Positions 10,998 through 22,679 of a stretch of 64,000 nucleotides of DNA are shown piece by piece. The stretch spans positions 200,971,446 to 201,035,445 of the forward strand of contig OZ018325.1 in assembly GCA_963969495.1 (NCBI GenBank), written 5' to 3'. The first letter of the stretch is position 1, and every line of letters begins with the position of its first letter. The DNA is from Ceratothoa steindachneri. Its lineage: Eukaryota; Arthropoda; Malacostraca; Isopoda; Cymothoidae. The notes below the pieces were generated by a model. It searched no databases, was not told where the DNA came from, and saw only the letters and a program-made list of their open reading frames with translations. The position numbers were made by a program, and so were the translations under genes.

Positions 10998-13570
10998 ATC
11001 TAAGTGAACATTGGGTCCACGTCATTGCTAATGAGTAGTCTGCTGATTCTAAAAGATTTAGCTTGTACTACGTCATTAAAGTCTATGTGCTCGAGTACAA
11101 ACTGGTAAGGGAGGCGCCAGTGCACAGCGTCCCAGATCAGATTTGCTCTTCGGTGAAGCTCTCCCCCCACTTCACTCTGCCTTCTCCTCTCTCTCACTCT
11201 GGTTCTCGTTATAATTAAGACAGCCTTATTTTTAACCCTTTGCAGTTTAAGGACTTTGGATCTTGGGACTCGCGTTTATAGGGACCGGGGGTACAGGAGT
11301 ATTGAGCGAATGCAGGCATTATAGATCTTCAGTTTATTATAGATACTCGGGTTTAAGAATAGGAAAAATTCACCCAAGTCCCTTCGTGCATTCGCTGTAG
11401 CTCTATTCACATATCTCCCATGTCCACCAGTCGTAATTCGAAGTCCCAGAACACTACTATCCGTGGGGTATGGGATGCGTACACTCCTTACAAGTATGTC
11501 TGCGAGGGTCCGACTGAATAGTGGAATTATATAGAACTTTGGAGAATTGTTAGATATCTTCCATCTTCTATCGAAAGAGTTGATGTTTTCGATTTCTATC
11601 GCCGTACTCTGTGCCATATAATTCACATTCCGATAAGGTGTCGTACAGATCATCGTAATATCGTCCACAAATTGGAAGTATAACGAGCCTTCAGTGAGAG
11701 GTTGGGGAAGGTCGATGGTGTATACGTTATAAAGTAAGGGAATTATACACCCGCCTTGTGGCACCCCCGCCTCGAGTTCGAACTCGGGGCCATTGAATCC
11801 CTTAATGTTCACAAACGATTTTCTCTTCATTATGTAATAGCATAGAATCCTTTGAATTATGAGATCGATGCCCAGTTGTAATATTTTGTATTGCAGGCTC
11901 TCCTCCATACTGTGTCAAAGGCCTTTTTAACGTCGTGGAGTACCAGATTTGCGTGGCGTCTTTCTGCTTTTACTTTTGCCAACTTCTTGGTGATGACGGC
12001 TAGGGCCGTGTCCGGTCCTCGCTTCCTCCTGAATCCATGCTGTTAGTTGTTGTTAAAGTTGTTATTTTCAAGGAACGCATTTAGCCTGTTGACCAATATC
12101 TTCTCGAAGACTTTGCCTGCAAATTCTAAGAGAGATATAAGTGTGAAGCTAGCTGGACTGCCCGGTAGCTTTCCGGCTTTGGGAATGAATAATATTTTTG
12201 CTACCTTTCAGTGGTCAAGGAAGTAGCCCACGTTCAGCCATGTATTCGTGATATTCATAAGCCCCATCAGGATGTTAGGTGGGGCTCTTATAAAATTTTC
12301 CCATGTCAGTTCTGTATGCCCAGGTGTTCGTTGACAAAAGGATTTTAAGGTATCTGAGAGTTCCTTGGCAGTAATTCTACTATGGAATATCTCCATATCC
12401 CTTTCCTGCGATACATAATGGTGAGGATTAGTTCAGTGGATCTGAGCATTCAGTTTGTTAATAATCCTGTCTTCAAAGTCTAAATCAAAATTATCATTCT
12501 CTTCCGGGGATATCTTAAATATAGTTGTCCAGAAGCGTCTGAAGTCTTCTTCGCTTTATTCCGTGAACGTAATTTCTGTATTGTTTCGTGTAAGTTTTAT
12601 TGTCGTTTGTGTCTGGCATCCTCTTAGTCTTTTTACTGTCTGCCAGAATGTACGTGAGTCGTTTTCTAAATTCAGTCCGACTATTGAATTGTTCCAAAGT
12701 ACATTCTGTTCGCCCCTCATAAGTGTCATTAATTTGTCGCATATCTAAGGGTCTAAGAAGGGGCAGGAAGAGTTTTATATTTAACTAGGGAAATGACTCA
12801 CTTATCGGCTTTTAATAAATAATCAGTAATTTTATCTAACTCCTCGTCAATCTCTTCTAAAGTAGTATTAATTAAAAGGTCGGGGATGTAATTTTAGAGG
12901 AATTTTTTTGCGTGAGCGTAGCTCTTGCGTTCTAGGATGGGGACCTGAATAGGGGAGGTTTAGATTTTAATAAGGATAGCCTGGTGGTCGTTGGGGATAG
13001 GAGGGCTCGGCTCAATGAAGTAGTTTTAGGGGAACACAGTGCTGGTGAGCACTATGTCTGGGTTTGTGGCTGATTTATGTGTAATGTAAGTCTGGAAATT
13101 TGGTACAATTCTAGTAATAGTTTGTCTGTCAATAAGTGTCTCCTGATTCCTGCCTGCTGGGTTGGTCGACGTGTAATTTGAAGTAGCACTCCTCGCATTG
13201 ATGTCGCCGGCAAAAAGAGTGGTTCTGACGTGACAACAAAGCTGCAGGAAGTTGTTTAGGGGTAAGTACCCTCTCCTTGGAGGCTGGTACCCTGTTGCCA
13301 GGACCAGTGGCCCCACTGCCTTACAGACCTCCACAGCGAGGTATGACTCATCGAGCCCACTTATTCATCTAAAGTCAAGACCTCTTTTCACAGCTATTGC
13401 ACTCCCATCAAAACGTTCTCCGTTGTGATTTTTAGTTAAGGCTTCGTAGGGAATATTTTTATCCTGTCTGTGTCATTTATCCCATTTTCTGAGAGGAATC
13501 CAATGTCGGGGTCACATTGTCATATTATGTTAACGTATAGTATTTTTTTTTGTCCGTCCAACCGTTCTAG
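10998..13570 (-). pseudogene. Jockey-like LINE copy D, ORF2 (endonuclease + RT), broken
   Basis: Minus-strand ORF2, mirror of copy B. Endonuclease: INVNGW-like start near 13550, GYQPPRRGYLPLNNF near 13250-13300, GDINARS near 13200, and an NPDIV motif near 13050. The linker and thumb-side region (12208-12740) includes NTWLNVGYFLDH. The palm runs 11276-12070: DVKKAFDTVW near 11900, GVPQGGC near 11755, and the catalytic box as FVDDI near 11660, with Val replacing the usual Ala. A C-terminal part (RERRRQSEVGGELHRRANLIW) ends at a stop near 11000. Stops and frameshifts occur in every domain. Function of the intact protein is as for copy B. Confidence 0.85.
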
Positions 13571-13599
13571 TTAAAATGTAATATTTTTAATGTGTCCAT

Positions 13600-14975
13600 T
13601 GGCTTGTTCACTATAGATTCCTGTGTGTGTTTATGTTTCTTTTGGACTTATTCTCTCACGAGCTTAGGTCTTTGTGGACTGCCTGCTGGGGTCGTAATTG
13701 TTTTAGCTAGTCGTTTCTTTCTGAATTCACCGTCTGTGAGAGTGATGGAAACTCCGGGAGCCAATTTAATTAAGCCTCGAAGTAAAGCCTCCTCGAGTTT
13801 CTCTTCATTGCAATCGTCCGATGTGAACCACATTTGTACCTTCCGGATATTAATCCTTCTGTTACATCAAAGGTTGTCATCTCCTTAGGGAAAGGGGACT
13901 TTTCGGCAGCGTATACCTTCAAGTTTATTTTCCTTGAATGATATACGTCCCTAGGTTCCCTCTTACAAGAGGACGACCTTGGACGTTTTTGAGGCTGTGA
14001 GATTTCGCGGGGGCGGGGGATCGTGCCCCTCCCTCGGGTCTTGCAGTCGCAGTCTCCGTAACTTCCATACTTTGTGCGTGAGTATTGTGTTTTCATGTTC
14101 AGTGTTTTCAGCGTTGTCCTATTTCTCGGTTCGTAGGTTTGTGTCTCTTTCTTTTTGTGCCTGGATTCTGGGTTCCCTGGAAGGTGCAGGGGCCCTGCTG
14201 GGGGTAGGGATCTTCTGGCAACTCGTATTACACTAGGGATTGAGACTGATTTTTTTAATCTCCTCAGACCGTGGATTCTCTGGAAACCACATTGACTCCA
14301 TTTCATTATGCGTCAGCATTCTATTTAGCTCTTTCGCAAAGTTCGCCTGGGAGGAGAGATTTGCATTGTGATCAAAATAAATGCAACACATCATTTTTGT
14401 CGAGTTTTCGTTCTCGACATGGAGGTATGTCTTCGTTTCCTTCGATTCCGCCACAACAGCCGTAGCAACCTTGGTGTAGGTGGTATTCGCTTTCGCCTCT
14501 TCAGCCAGTCTTTTTTGGTTTACCATCTTCTTCTTTAAGAAATCCTTTTTGATCGAGCACGCCATTGATAACGTCTTATGCGCTCCTGCGCAGTTCAGCT
14601 ACTTCAAGGAGGCGCTATTGCAACTTATACATGAATGTGTATCCGACGAGCAAATAGAATACAGAAAAACGTTCTCCCCTGGAGCAGGTGGCCGTGGTGT
14701 GCTCCTCGTACTTGCAGCACTTGAAGCACATCTCCTCACGTTCGATCTGTCCAGGGCAGACGCGGACGTTAAAGAGGAGCATACCTCCCTCCGTGGCCTT
14801 AACTGCAATAGCCACATCAGAAAAGACTATTTTAAAGACGTGAGTATAGTTTTTGAACTTGATTATCACCGAAACCTTCTCCCAGGAGTGGTTCTTTTCC
14901 ACCTCCGCAAGAATTTCTTCAACGGAGTTCCCCGCCCCTAACCCTTGAATCGAGGCGGCGAAGGATAACACTGCG
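13600..14975 (-). pseudogene. Jockey-like LINE copy D, ORF1 (gag-like), broken
   Basis: ORF1 upstream of the copy D ORF2. Reading minus: an open frame from 14971 with VEEILAEVEKNHSWEKVSVI, then HVFKIVFSDVAIAVKATEGG and a zinc knuckle MCFKCCKYEEHTTATC near 14690-14740. A second open stretch (14233-14565) includes EAKANTTYTKVATAVVAESK. A basic/proline-rich part and the conserved tail INLKVYAAEKSPFPKEM (near 13890) follow, then a last part ending PQRPKLVRE near 13650. Copies A, B and E share these blocks. At least three frame breaks are present. Confidence 0.78.
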
Positions 14976-15899
14976 GTGAGTTATGATATATGGTGGTGTA
15001 TGTGGTTTCAGATTAATATTCTTTAAACACTCTGCAGCTTTTGGGGAGGTGAGTGTTCGTAGTCAGCCTCCTTAGAACAGATTGCAGCGTACCTATTATG
15101 TGTACCGATTAGCCTTACCAAAGCAATTCACAAGTCGCCATAAGTTTTTGAGGAGAGCCTCCCTTGTTCAGGCTTGGGGCCATCGGAGAGGCTCTTCCGC
15201 GGAATCCGCCGGGTCTTCCTCATTTATTTTTACATTCTCTTATATGAGCAACTGGAAAAAACAAATAAAAATACCGGTACGGAATGAGCGTATATCTGTT
15301 TGTATTTGGCGATGTGCGTGTGTGTATCTAAGAGAAGAGTCTATCACCAAGTTGAATAAGTATTATTTTGCAAGAGAGGTGTCCCAGTCCCAAGCCGAAA
15401 TAGTTTTTTCACAAAACACTTTACCTTAACCATAGGGCGCTAAAACTAGTCCAGCAGATTGACGTGTGACCATGGAAGACTCGTTGAAAAGTGAGGGATA
15501 GTGGGGAGCAAGTTCAATCCCCGCCACAGGCTCTCGAAAGCAAGTGAGAAAATATTTTACTCGAATGTCACTCGAAATTCACTAGTAACTTACGGCAAAA
15601 CATCCGTGAATTATATTTTCACTTGTCACTGCTAAAAAGTTTTCACGATTTTGTCACTGTACGCGCGAGTCTAAAATGCACAATCTCGGAAATATTTGTC
15701 AAAAGCACAAGAATATTTTGTTCACCAAAGTAAGGAAATTGCAGACTAGCATCCAGCAACCAGAGTAGTCTTTGCCTGTGCATCCCGCTCTAGGGCGCTA
15801 CCAGGGCGGACGAGCCGGTCTTGGCTTGGTCGCTTGCCAAAATGGCAGCGTACCCATCCCTTCCCGAAGCCAGGTTGCATGAAAGGAGCACCTAGATTT
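14976..15899. other. no recognisable gene
   Basis: About 0.9 kb upstream of copy D ORF1; it may include its 5' UTR. Near 15515 the bases AGTTCAATCCCC resemble a Pol III B box, but no matching A box or tRNA fold was found. Confidence 0.35.
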
Positions 15900-16900
15900 A
15901 TTTTGATTCCTCTTGCTTTTCTTCTTTGGAGAGGAGTGCGGTAAGTGAATAATTCCTCTTGCTTTTCTTCTTTGAAGAGGAGTGAATCCATTTCTCTTCT
16001 CCTCAGAAGAAGCCCAAAGGACGGACAGACCTGGATTAGTCAGATTTTTCTCTAAAATTAAGAAGATCTTAGTCGTCATTTGGGCATCAGGTGGGGGAGG
16101 GGGTCCCTCCCCTCCCTGTGTTTTCCCGAAGGCCCGTATCACCCGAGGGGGGGTCCTTGGACATAACCAGACTCAGTTTCAGTGTCTGGCGCCGAGTCTA
16201 GGTTCGCCACCAAGGGAGACCATGCCATCTGGATCCCGATGGGACCGAGGCTTTGCGACCTTTACTTTGCCTCGTTCTCGGTGGGCCCCTGGAGCCCTTG
16301 GAAGAGAAAAGGGAGAACCCATCGCCGAATGTGGAGAGTCACTCGGAGGAAATTCTACAACATCTCATGAGGAGAAACCCACGAACTCGTCAGCAATGGA
16401 GATGTATAAACGCCGTCTCCACTCTAAATACCTTCGTGGGGAGGAGGGCACCTCGGACAGAGGTGGAGCTGCACGGTGGGGGAGGCGGGATGGTAAAGGG
16501 GAAAACTTTTGCCTAACTTATTAAAACTCAGCGACACACGCCAGCTTCTAAATTTGTGACTACAAAGAAGCAAAGGGGATTTGGTGGGCTATATCCAGCT
16601 TCTGGGTGCGTTAATGATGATGTTCGCACATTGTAGTGTGAAACACACGGAACAGAAGTTGCCAAATGGTTAGTCCTTGCCCAAGGGTTGCAGTTCCCAT
16701 CTGAGCAGCCAAGCAGGGTGAAAGGGCCGATGACCTTAATTAATCTTACTGATCCTCGACAAGACGGCCAAGGTCTGAAGATATGTTGCGGCAGACCCAA
16801 AGAGAAGCCCCGGAACTATTAATTGGTCTGGTAGCCAAGAAAGCGGTAAAGCCCGCTCGCTACAAGCAGTGCGTCTATATGCATGGAGGATATGGTGTTG
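15900..16900 (+). repeat. dispersed repeat family 'R', copy 1
   Basis: Diverged relative of 44950-46340 in the same orientation. Shared landmarks include TTTGGTGGGCTATATC (16578 here, 45916 there), GCGTTAATG, CTTGACAAGACGGCC-like sequence (near 16755 here, 46150 there), and ATGGTAAAGGGGAAA (near 16490 and 45720). The 5' part holds a 47-bp tandem duplication (CCTCTTGCTTTTCTTCTTTG at about 15908 and 15955). No protein signature is visible, so it is an unclassified interspersed repeat. Confidence 0.6.
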
Positions 16901-16909
16901 AAATTCGTT

Positions 16910-17345
16910 TAATTGGGCTTGGTTTTGTAAGGTTAGGTTTAGGTTTATTTAGTTCACTTTCCGTTAGGTTTAGTTAAGTTAGGTTAGGTTAGGTTTGGTT
17001 AAGTTCGTTTCGGCTTTGTGAATTATGTTTGATTAGTTTCGGTTTGGCTTTGTAAGTTAGCTTGGGTAAAGGTGAATGTTACGTCTTGTTAAGTAAATGT
17101 AAGTCTTGTTAAGTTAGGTTTCATTTCCCTAAGCGAGGTTATGTTTTGCTAAGTTAGTTTACGTGTTTATAAAGTTTGCTTATGCTTTGTTAAGCTAGGT
17201 TTAATTTTGTCGATTTTTGTTTGCTTAAGTTAAAACCGTGAAACTTGTTTGGTTCAGTTTGATCAGGTGTGTATAAGTTGGGTTAATCTATTTAAGGTCT
17301 TGTTAGCTTGAGCTTAGTTAAGTTTGTTTAAGTTTGATCTATCCT
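16910..17345. repeat. degenerate TTAGG-like tract
   Basis: Rich in GGTTAGGTT, GTTAAGTT and TTTAGGTT words, with three consecutive TTAGG units near 16976-16992. TTAGG is the ancestral arthropod telomere unit. Here it is degenerate and internal, so this is a telomere-like interspersed tract, not a telomere. Confidence 0.7.
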
Positions 17346-18720
17346 TTTGATTTGGTAATGTCTTAAAAGGATAACCTCGAATACTGAGATCTATGACAGA
17401 TGCCAAATACTTCTTTACAAGTTTGGGTTTTGAAAGTGTCCTCTTCCAAGTGACTGGGGATACTCAGGTCATCGTCATAAATATCTTAGAGGGAATCGAC
17501 GTATTTCCGGTTGAATTCCGAGTCTGGATCCCAGATGAAGAGGCAGGCTTTTGAGTCCTGCATTGCCTCCTCCACGGTGAGTACGGAGTCATGCTAATGG
17601 AATTTTCCGGAGGAAGGTGTTCCTGAGGTGGAGCTAGTGTCGCGTCCGGACGGTACCGAGGATCGTGTGTGAAGAGGGAAGTGACAACTCTGAAGATATT
17701 AGGTTACGGTTTATATTTCATCTTCATCATCATCAGCACCACTCACTCTATAATTTAAGAAGCGGATTCTTTTGAGTTTTTGAATAATAATTTGATCTTT
17801 GTTTGGCTATGACATGTTTTTTATCAAAATTATTTCTAATAATTCTTTTATATCAAAAACATAATGGTGAAGTTCAGAAATAAATATAAGTATCAAAATT
17901 TTGTGAATTTTTGAAAACCCAAAGAATTACAAATGGTAAAGTTCAGAAAATTTATTTTTATATATCTTCTTCTATAACTATATTTTAGCAAAGTGATATT
18001 TTGAAAGGGGGGAAATTTAGTTCAGAGTTGCTTTTTAAAATTATTATAATTGGCGACGTGCAGAAATTTGTAAAAATTTAACCATGGCTGCTTTTTTTTA
18101 GATTTTAAATTTTAATCTTAGTAGAGAAGCGCAAGCTCCCCCCGCAGGGCAAAATGGCGAAGCCATTGCCTGGTCATGAAATACGATTGTCATTTTCCGA
18201 TTGCTGAATGTGATATTGAGGTGTGCAAATTTCTGTGAAGTGTCCGGATGAGGCATAGTGGTGGGACGGGTAGCTGCTAAATAGTTTGAGAGTTCAGCCG
18301 GATGGTTCAGGGTGTCTTTCGTTAGCGAAGAGGAGATAATGGAGGTAGAATTCTCCTTGGAGGAAGTAGGAGATGATAGTCATTGGCTTTTTTTCACATG
18401 GAAGACACAAGGTGATAGGCAGCGATGGGAATTTTCTCGAGCCCGCTGCTTTCATGAGATCTGTTGGTAAATGTGAAAAGGCCAGCCACAATTTTTCTCG
18501 GTGCAGTAGAAATTTTGTGCCTCAAATGCTTGCTCGCTGAGACTGAGCCAGTATTTCGGCCTACCTGTAAAATATTGAAGCATTTGAATCGTATAACAAT
18601 TGCCCTCCCTGTCCGTGGTAGAGGACTGCTGGCTGCTTTGTTGAAGAGCAATGACCAGTGCCTGGAGAGTTCTGTTCCGTGATGGGGTTGTTTGATGCAG
18701 AGGTTGGATAATTTTGCTTG
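17346..18720. other. no recognisable gene
   Basis: 1.4 kb, AT-rich between 17700 and 18120. Short open frames near 18300-18680 on both strands show no recognisable motif. Confidence 0.4.
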
Positions 18721-19206
18721 GGATAAAGTAAAGATAGTCCCTCCTAAGACAAATGGGAGGGATTAACTTTACTTGGTTAATTGGGGGAGGGATGACCTTT
18801 ACTTGGTAAAATGGTAGATATACGAGGTTATGAGAGAGTCATCTTAAAGCTACTAGAATAAGCATAAACTAAGAATTAAATGCATGCTAGGATGTAAGGG
18901 AGAAATGCTAAACTTATCTACAGGAATTTATGTAGCGTGAAAGACATAAATACAATGTTTTCAATGATTTTTGCGATAGGATTGTAGGCCAATACCGTTT
19001 TAATTAAGTTAGTCAAATTTAATTTCTAGGGTTCTACAAAGTTTAAAATTTTTAATTGTTTTAAAATAAACTTTCTAACAAATATGTTCCTAAATAAATT
19101 CTGTAACAGTTTTTTTTATTCTTGGGAGGGATTAGCTTTACTAGTGTAACTTTGGGAGGGATGATCTTTACTTGGTAAAATGGGAGGGACTATCTTTACT
19201 TGATCC
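18721..19206. mobile_element. fold-back element with reiterated GGGAGGGAT...CTTTACTT motif
   Basis: About 486 bp. The left end GGATAAAGTAAAGATAGTCC and the reverse complement of the right end GGATCAAGTAAAGATAGTCC differ at two bases, giving terminal inverted repeats that continue into CCTCC. Inside, the motif GGGAGGGATNANCTTTACTT recurs in plus orientation near 18756, 18784, 19125, 19154 and 19182 (the last as GGGAGGGACTATC), with one inverted copy at the left end. There is no coding capacity and the middle is AT-rich. It looks like a non-autonomous DNA element (MITE or foldback type) of unknown superfamily; no clear target duplication was seen. Confidence 0.65.
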
Positions 19207-21145
19207 GATGCTTGATCATGGCAGGGTTACCAATGGAGCAGTTGGATATACAAACACGGTCGCAGTTTATATCATTTAGGAACTAGGGGAGAAGGATCGC
19301 AATTCGTTTACTGTAACGTCTGTCGTTTTTGTTAATCTGACCGAAGGACTACCTTCGTAAAGTGGTGCAATCAATAAAAAAGCGAATGGTTATTAGGACC
19401 ACTTATATTTATTTATTGACATGATTTTTGTTTGTTAGAAATACATGGCTCAAATAACCGCCCTTTAGGTCAGAGGTAGGCCACTCAAATAGATAAATTA
19501 AGCATCTTTAAGCCCATCGGTAATCTGAACAAATAAAGAACGGTCAAGAACAGTAATTACTTTATTATATAATAGATATCATTTTAATGAGGAAACCACG
19601 ACTCTGTTGCAATCAACAAAGCCAGTTTGTATTGAGTGGATAAGAAGTAAAGAAGTTTGTAGGCGAAAATATAAATTACAATGCTTTTGTAAACCCCTCT
19701 TCTCTCCAATGACTACTAGTAGAATACCTGTCTAGTCTAATACTGAAAGAATGCTAGAAGGAAGTAGTGGAGTTTCAATTCATCCTTAAAGGCATCAAAG
19801 TGTTAGCGGAGCGTATATTGCCCGGGAGTTCCTTAGTTTTTTAGTGTCTCATCAGCATAAACGCCTACAAAATACCAGCCAAAAGTGGCACAGCTCCAAC
19901 TCTAAGGTCTTTAGGGGTGGGAGAGGTTTATTGAGGAAAAGAGAACTGCCAGCAGTAGTAAAGACCTTAGAATTAATTTGTAATTAACAAGGAGATATTT
20001 AAAGACATGTGGAACAGGATGGGGACCAAGTTCATTCCAGAGTATTGACGTATCAGGAGCAAAACGTCCTTAGAGAGGGGAGAACACGGAGGACCTCCTT
20101 TTGATTGGGTTCAAGTGTCCAGAGAGAAAAAAAAGGAGATCAAGCAAGAGTCAGTCTTAATATTCAAAGTGCGAGGTAATGACCGCGTGGATGGCGGTCT
20201 CGAAACTTCTGGTATTTAAGTTTGAGCGGATGCGGCCAATATTCCGGAGGAAGCAGAGAGAAGACTTCTAGGCACAGGTAACATGAACTTTGAGGGAGAG
20301 CTGACTATCGAAGGTGACAACTATGTAGATGTATAACAGTGTCCGAAAATGGAATTGGGATTCTAGCAAGGTCAAGTTTGGGATTGTTAAACAATTGTGT
20401 CAATTTAATTAGCCTAAAGGATGGAGATTACTGGAATAGAAGTGATTTTAATTGACTTCCCCTTTATCAAGTTGTATGGGAATTAATATTTAATTGGTAT
20501 TTATACACTCTATAAACAACTGAACTTTAACCCTAAAGAGAAAGGGAATAATTTTATTTAGTTATCCATTAAAATATTATAGTTCGTTTTCTGTTGATTC
20601 GGGGTTTAAGGAATCTAGGCAATAGACTGCAACGATGGTGCAATCAGTGATATGCAAATATTTACATGGATTATTTATGGATATTCAATAATATTAATAT
20701 AAAGGGGCCTCTCTAAATGGAGTTAGATCAAAACAAAAAATGCTTGGATCAGATGGAGAGCCTAATATAGCTAGATATCCAACGCCACCTTCGTCCAAGG
20801 GAGTGTGTTCATAGGGGTGAAAGGGAACTTTAGGTGAGCCCTTGAGTAATTGCGATCTTTCTCGAACTTGTTTTTGCAGTTTTCTTCTTTATCGAACTCT
20901 GCAAGATTTGTGATTAATGAGATTTATTGCTCTTTCTTATCTATTATATTTTTGTTTACTGATTTAATTCTTTATGTTTTAAAAAATTTGATTTGTACCG
21001 TTTAAGAAATAAGATTTAGCACAAAAGTGTGTCTCAATCCCTTATGAAGATTATAGGAATTATTATTGGTACCCCGTTAAAAAAGAGAAAAGGGAAGAAA
21101 ATCAAGTAGGGTGGTTACAGAAAAAGCATACGACATCTTTATTAT
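19207..21145. other. no recognisable gene
   Basis: About 1.9 kb of AT-rich DNA without a recognisable coding or repeat signature. Confidence 0.4.
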
Positions 21146-21158
21146 AAAAAAAAAAATT

Positions 21159-21237
21159 AGCCCGTACAGGGATCGAACCTGTGACCACTGGCGCAATTAG
21201 AGAAATATCCAGCGCTCTACCGCTGAGCTAACGAGCA
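21159..21237 (-). tRNA. tRNA-like gene or tRNA-derived pseudogene
   Basis: On the minus strand: acceptor TGCTCGT/ACGGGCT (6 of 7 pairs), D arm GCTC-AGCGGTA-GAGC, and a perfect T arm ACAGG-TTCGATC-CCTGT. Pol III A and B boxes are therefore intact, and an 11-T run (A run at 21146-21156 on plus) follows as terminator. The anticodon region is abnormal: CTGG and CCAG enclose about 17 nt instead of a 7-nt loop, which means an intron or decay. Anticodon not assigned. Confidence 0.55.
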
Positions 21238-22287
21238 GACATGAAAAGTAATCAAATATTCTTTAAAATAACTCATCTTTTCTCCTATGACAGATGCTGA
21301 AAAACTACTTGACTAATGAATTTAACAAAACGAATAGTTAATTTACAATTGTTCCATGAATAAAATGAGGTCACATACTACTCTTTGAGTATGGTATTTT
21401 AATGCAGAACATGAATTATTCAAGTAATTTTATTAATGCCAAAGATCTATTATCTTTATAAGATCTAGAGTTGCTCATATAGGTTGTTAGGTGGTTATTA
21501 CACCAATACACTAGACAGCTCAGGCCCCACAATAAACCCCCAAACCTATATTTTTGTTATACAAGGGGAATGAAGTTAATTGCTAACGGGAAGTCTGAAT
21601 TTGCAGACGAAATTTCCTTAGGCCTATATCGGCAACGACGTGGGAATACGTGAATTAAAATAAAAAGATACGAAAAATAAATATTATGGAATGAAGTTAT
21701 GATTAAAAAGTGAAATTATACAGTTTATAATTGGATTGAATTTTACGCGGGTGAATTAACTTTGCATGAGTTAATTAGAATTAGAGTACACATATGATGA
21801 TGATAATTAGATTGACAAATGTTAATTAGATTATAGTTGAATGTTAAATGAGTAAATATTATAAATGTATGATAAATATTTATATAGATTGAGAAATAGA
21901 TTATATGAGCAAAATAGATTATATAGTTAAACGGATTCGGTCATTATTAAATACATGGGGTAAATATTAAATATTGATAAATATTGGTATAAATAGATTG
22001 TATGGATTAAATTGGATACATAAATAGATTGTAATTTGGATACATAAATAGATTAAATAAATCAATTACAACGGAGTTGGAAGGGTCTGTAAATGAGAGA
22101 AGAATCACGCATTAAAATGAGATTCTTTCGGGACATATTTAACTAAAATTTACGATTCAAGTATTTCAGACCTGTGTACTGAAGCAGCCGAGACACACGA
22201 ATGAGATCTGATGTTCTATTTTAAAACGCATTGGAGATTGGGCGTACAAATCACACGATTTAAGTTATGGTTACTAACCCTTCTTGA

Positions 22288-22291
<4 letters not shown>
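21238..22291. other. AT-rich stretch with loose GATTAAA/ATAAATAGATT repeats
   Basis: 21820-22080 repeats words such as ATAAATAGATT and GGATACATAAATAGATT. No gene was recognised. Confidence 0.5.

Positions 22292-22349
<58 letters not shown>
22292..22349. repeat. (AT)n microsatellite, 58 bp
   Basis: Uninterrupted AT array. Confidence 0.97.
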
Positions 22350-22351
<2 letters not shown>

Positions 22352-22599
22352 TTATGATTAAATATTTCCACTTGTAGGGGTATAGACCGCTACACTCAAA
22401 GGAGCGATTTGAAAGGATCTGTCCTTGAAGATTCTACCCGTTTCCCTGTAATGTTTATTACTCTCCTTTATTTCCTACTGATAGTATCTGACATTATCGG
22501 TTGGTAGAACCAATTTTATTCTTATTACAAACTCGCACTGCTACCATGTGCCAATATACAGACAATGTTAAAGAGCGGAAACTTTTTGTCATATCTATC

Positions 22600-22676
22600 T
22601 GCTCGGTAGTTCAGTGGTCGATCCTACATCTTAATTTAGGACGCTTTGGTCACAGTTTCGATCTCTGTATCGTCTA
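22600..22676 (+). pseudogene. decayed tRNA-like sequence, related to 21159-21237
   Basis: TGCTCGGTAGTTCAGTGG at the start and GGTCACAGTTTCGATCTCTG near the end align with the same parts of the tRNA-like sequence at 21159-21237, which lies on the other strand. The D stem and acceptor pairing are lost. The pair suggests a tRNA-derived repeat family or retropseudogenes. Confidence 0.5.
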
Positions 22677-22679
22677 AGT

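Noticed and set aside
14599..14941. Plus-strand 153-codon frame and a 72-codon minus frame over LINE copy D ORF1
   Set aside because: They overlap the minus-strand ORF1 that carries the zinc knuckle in another frame.
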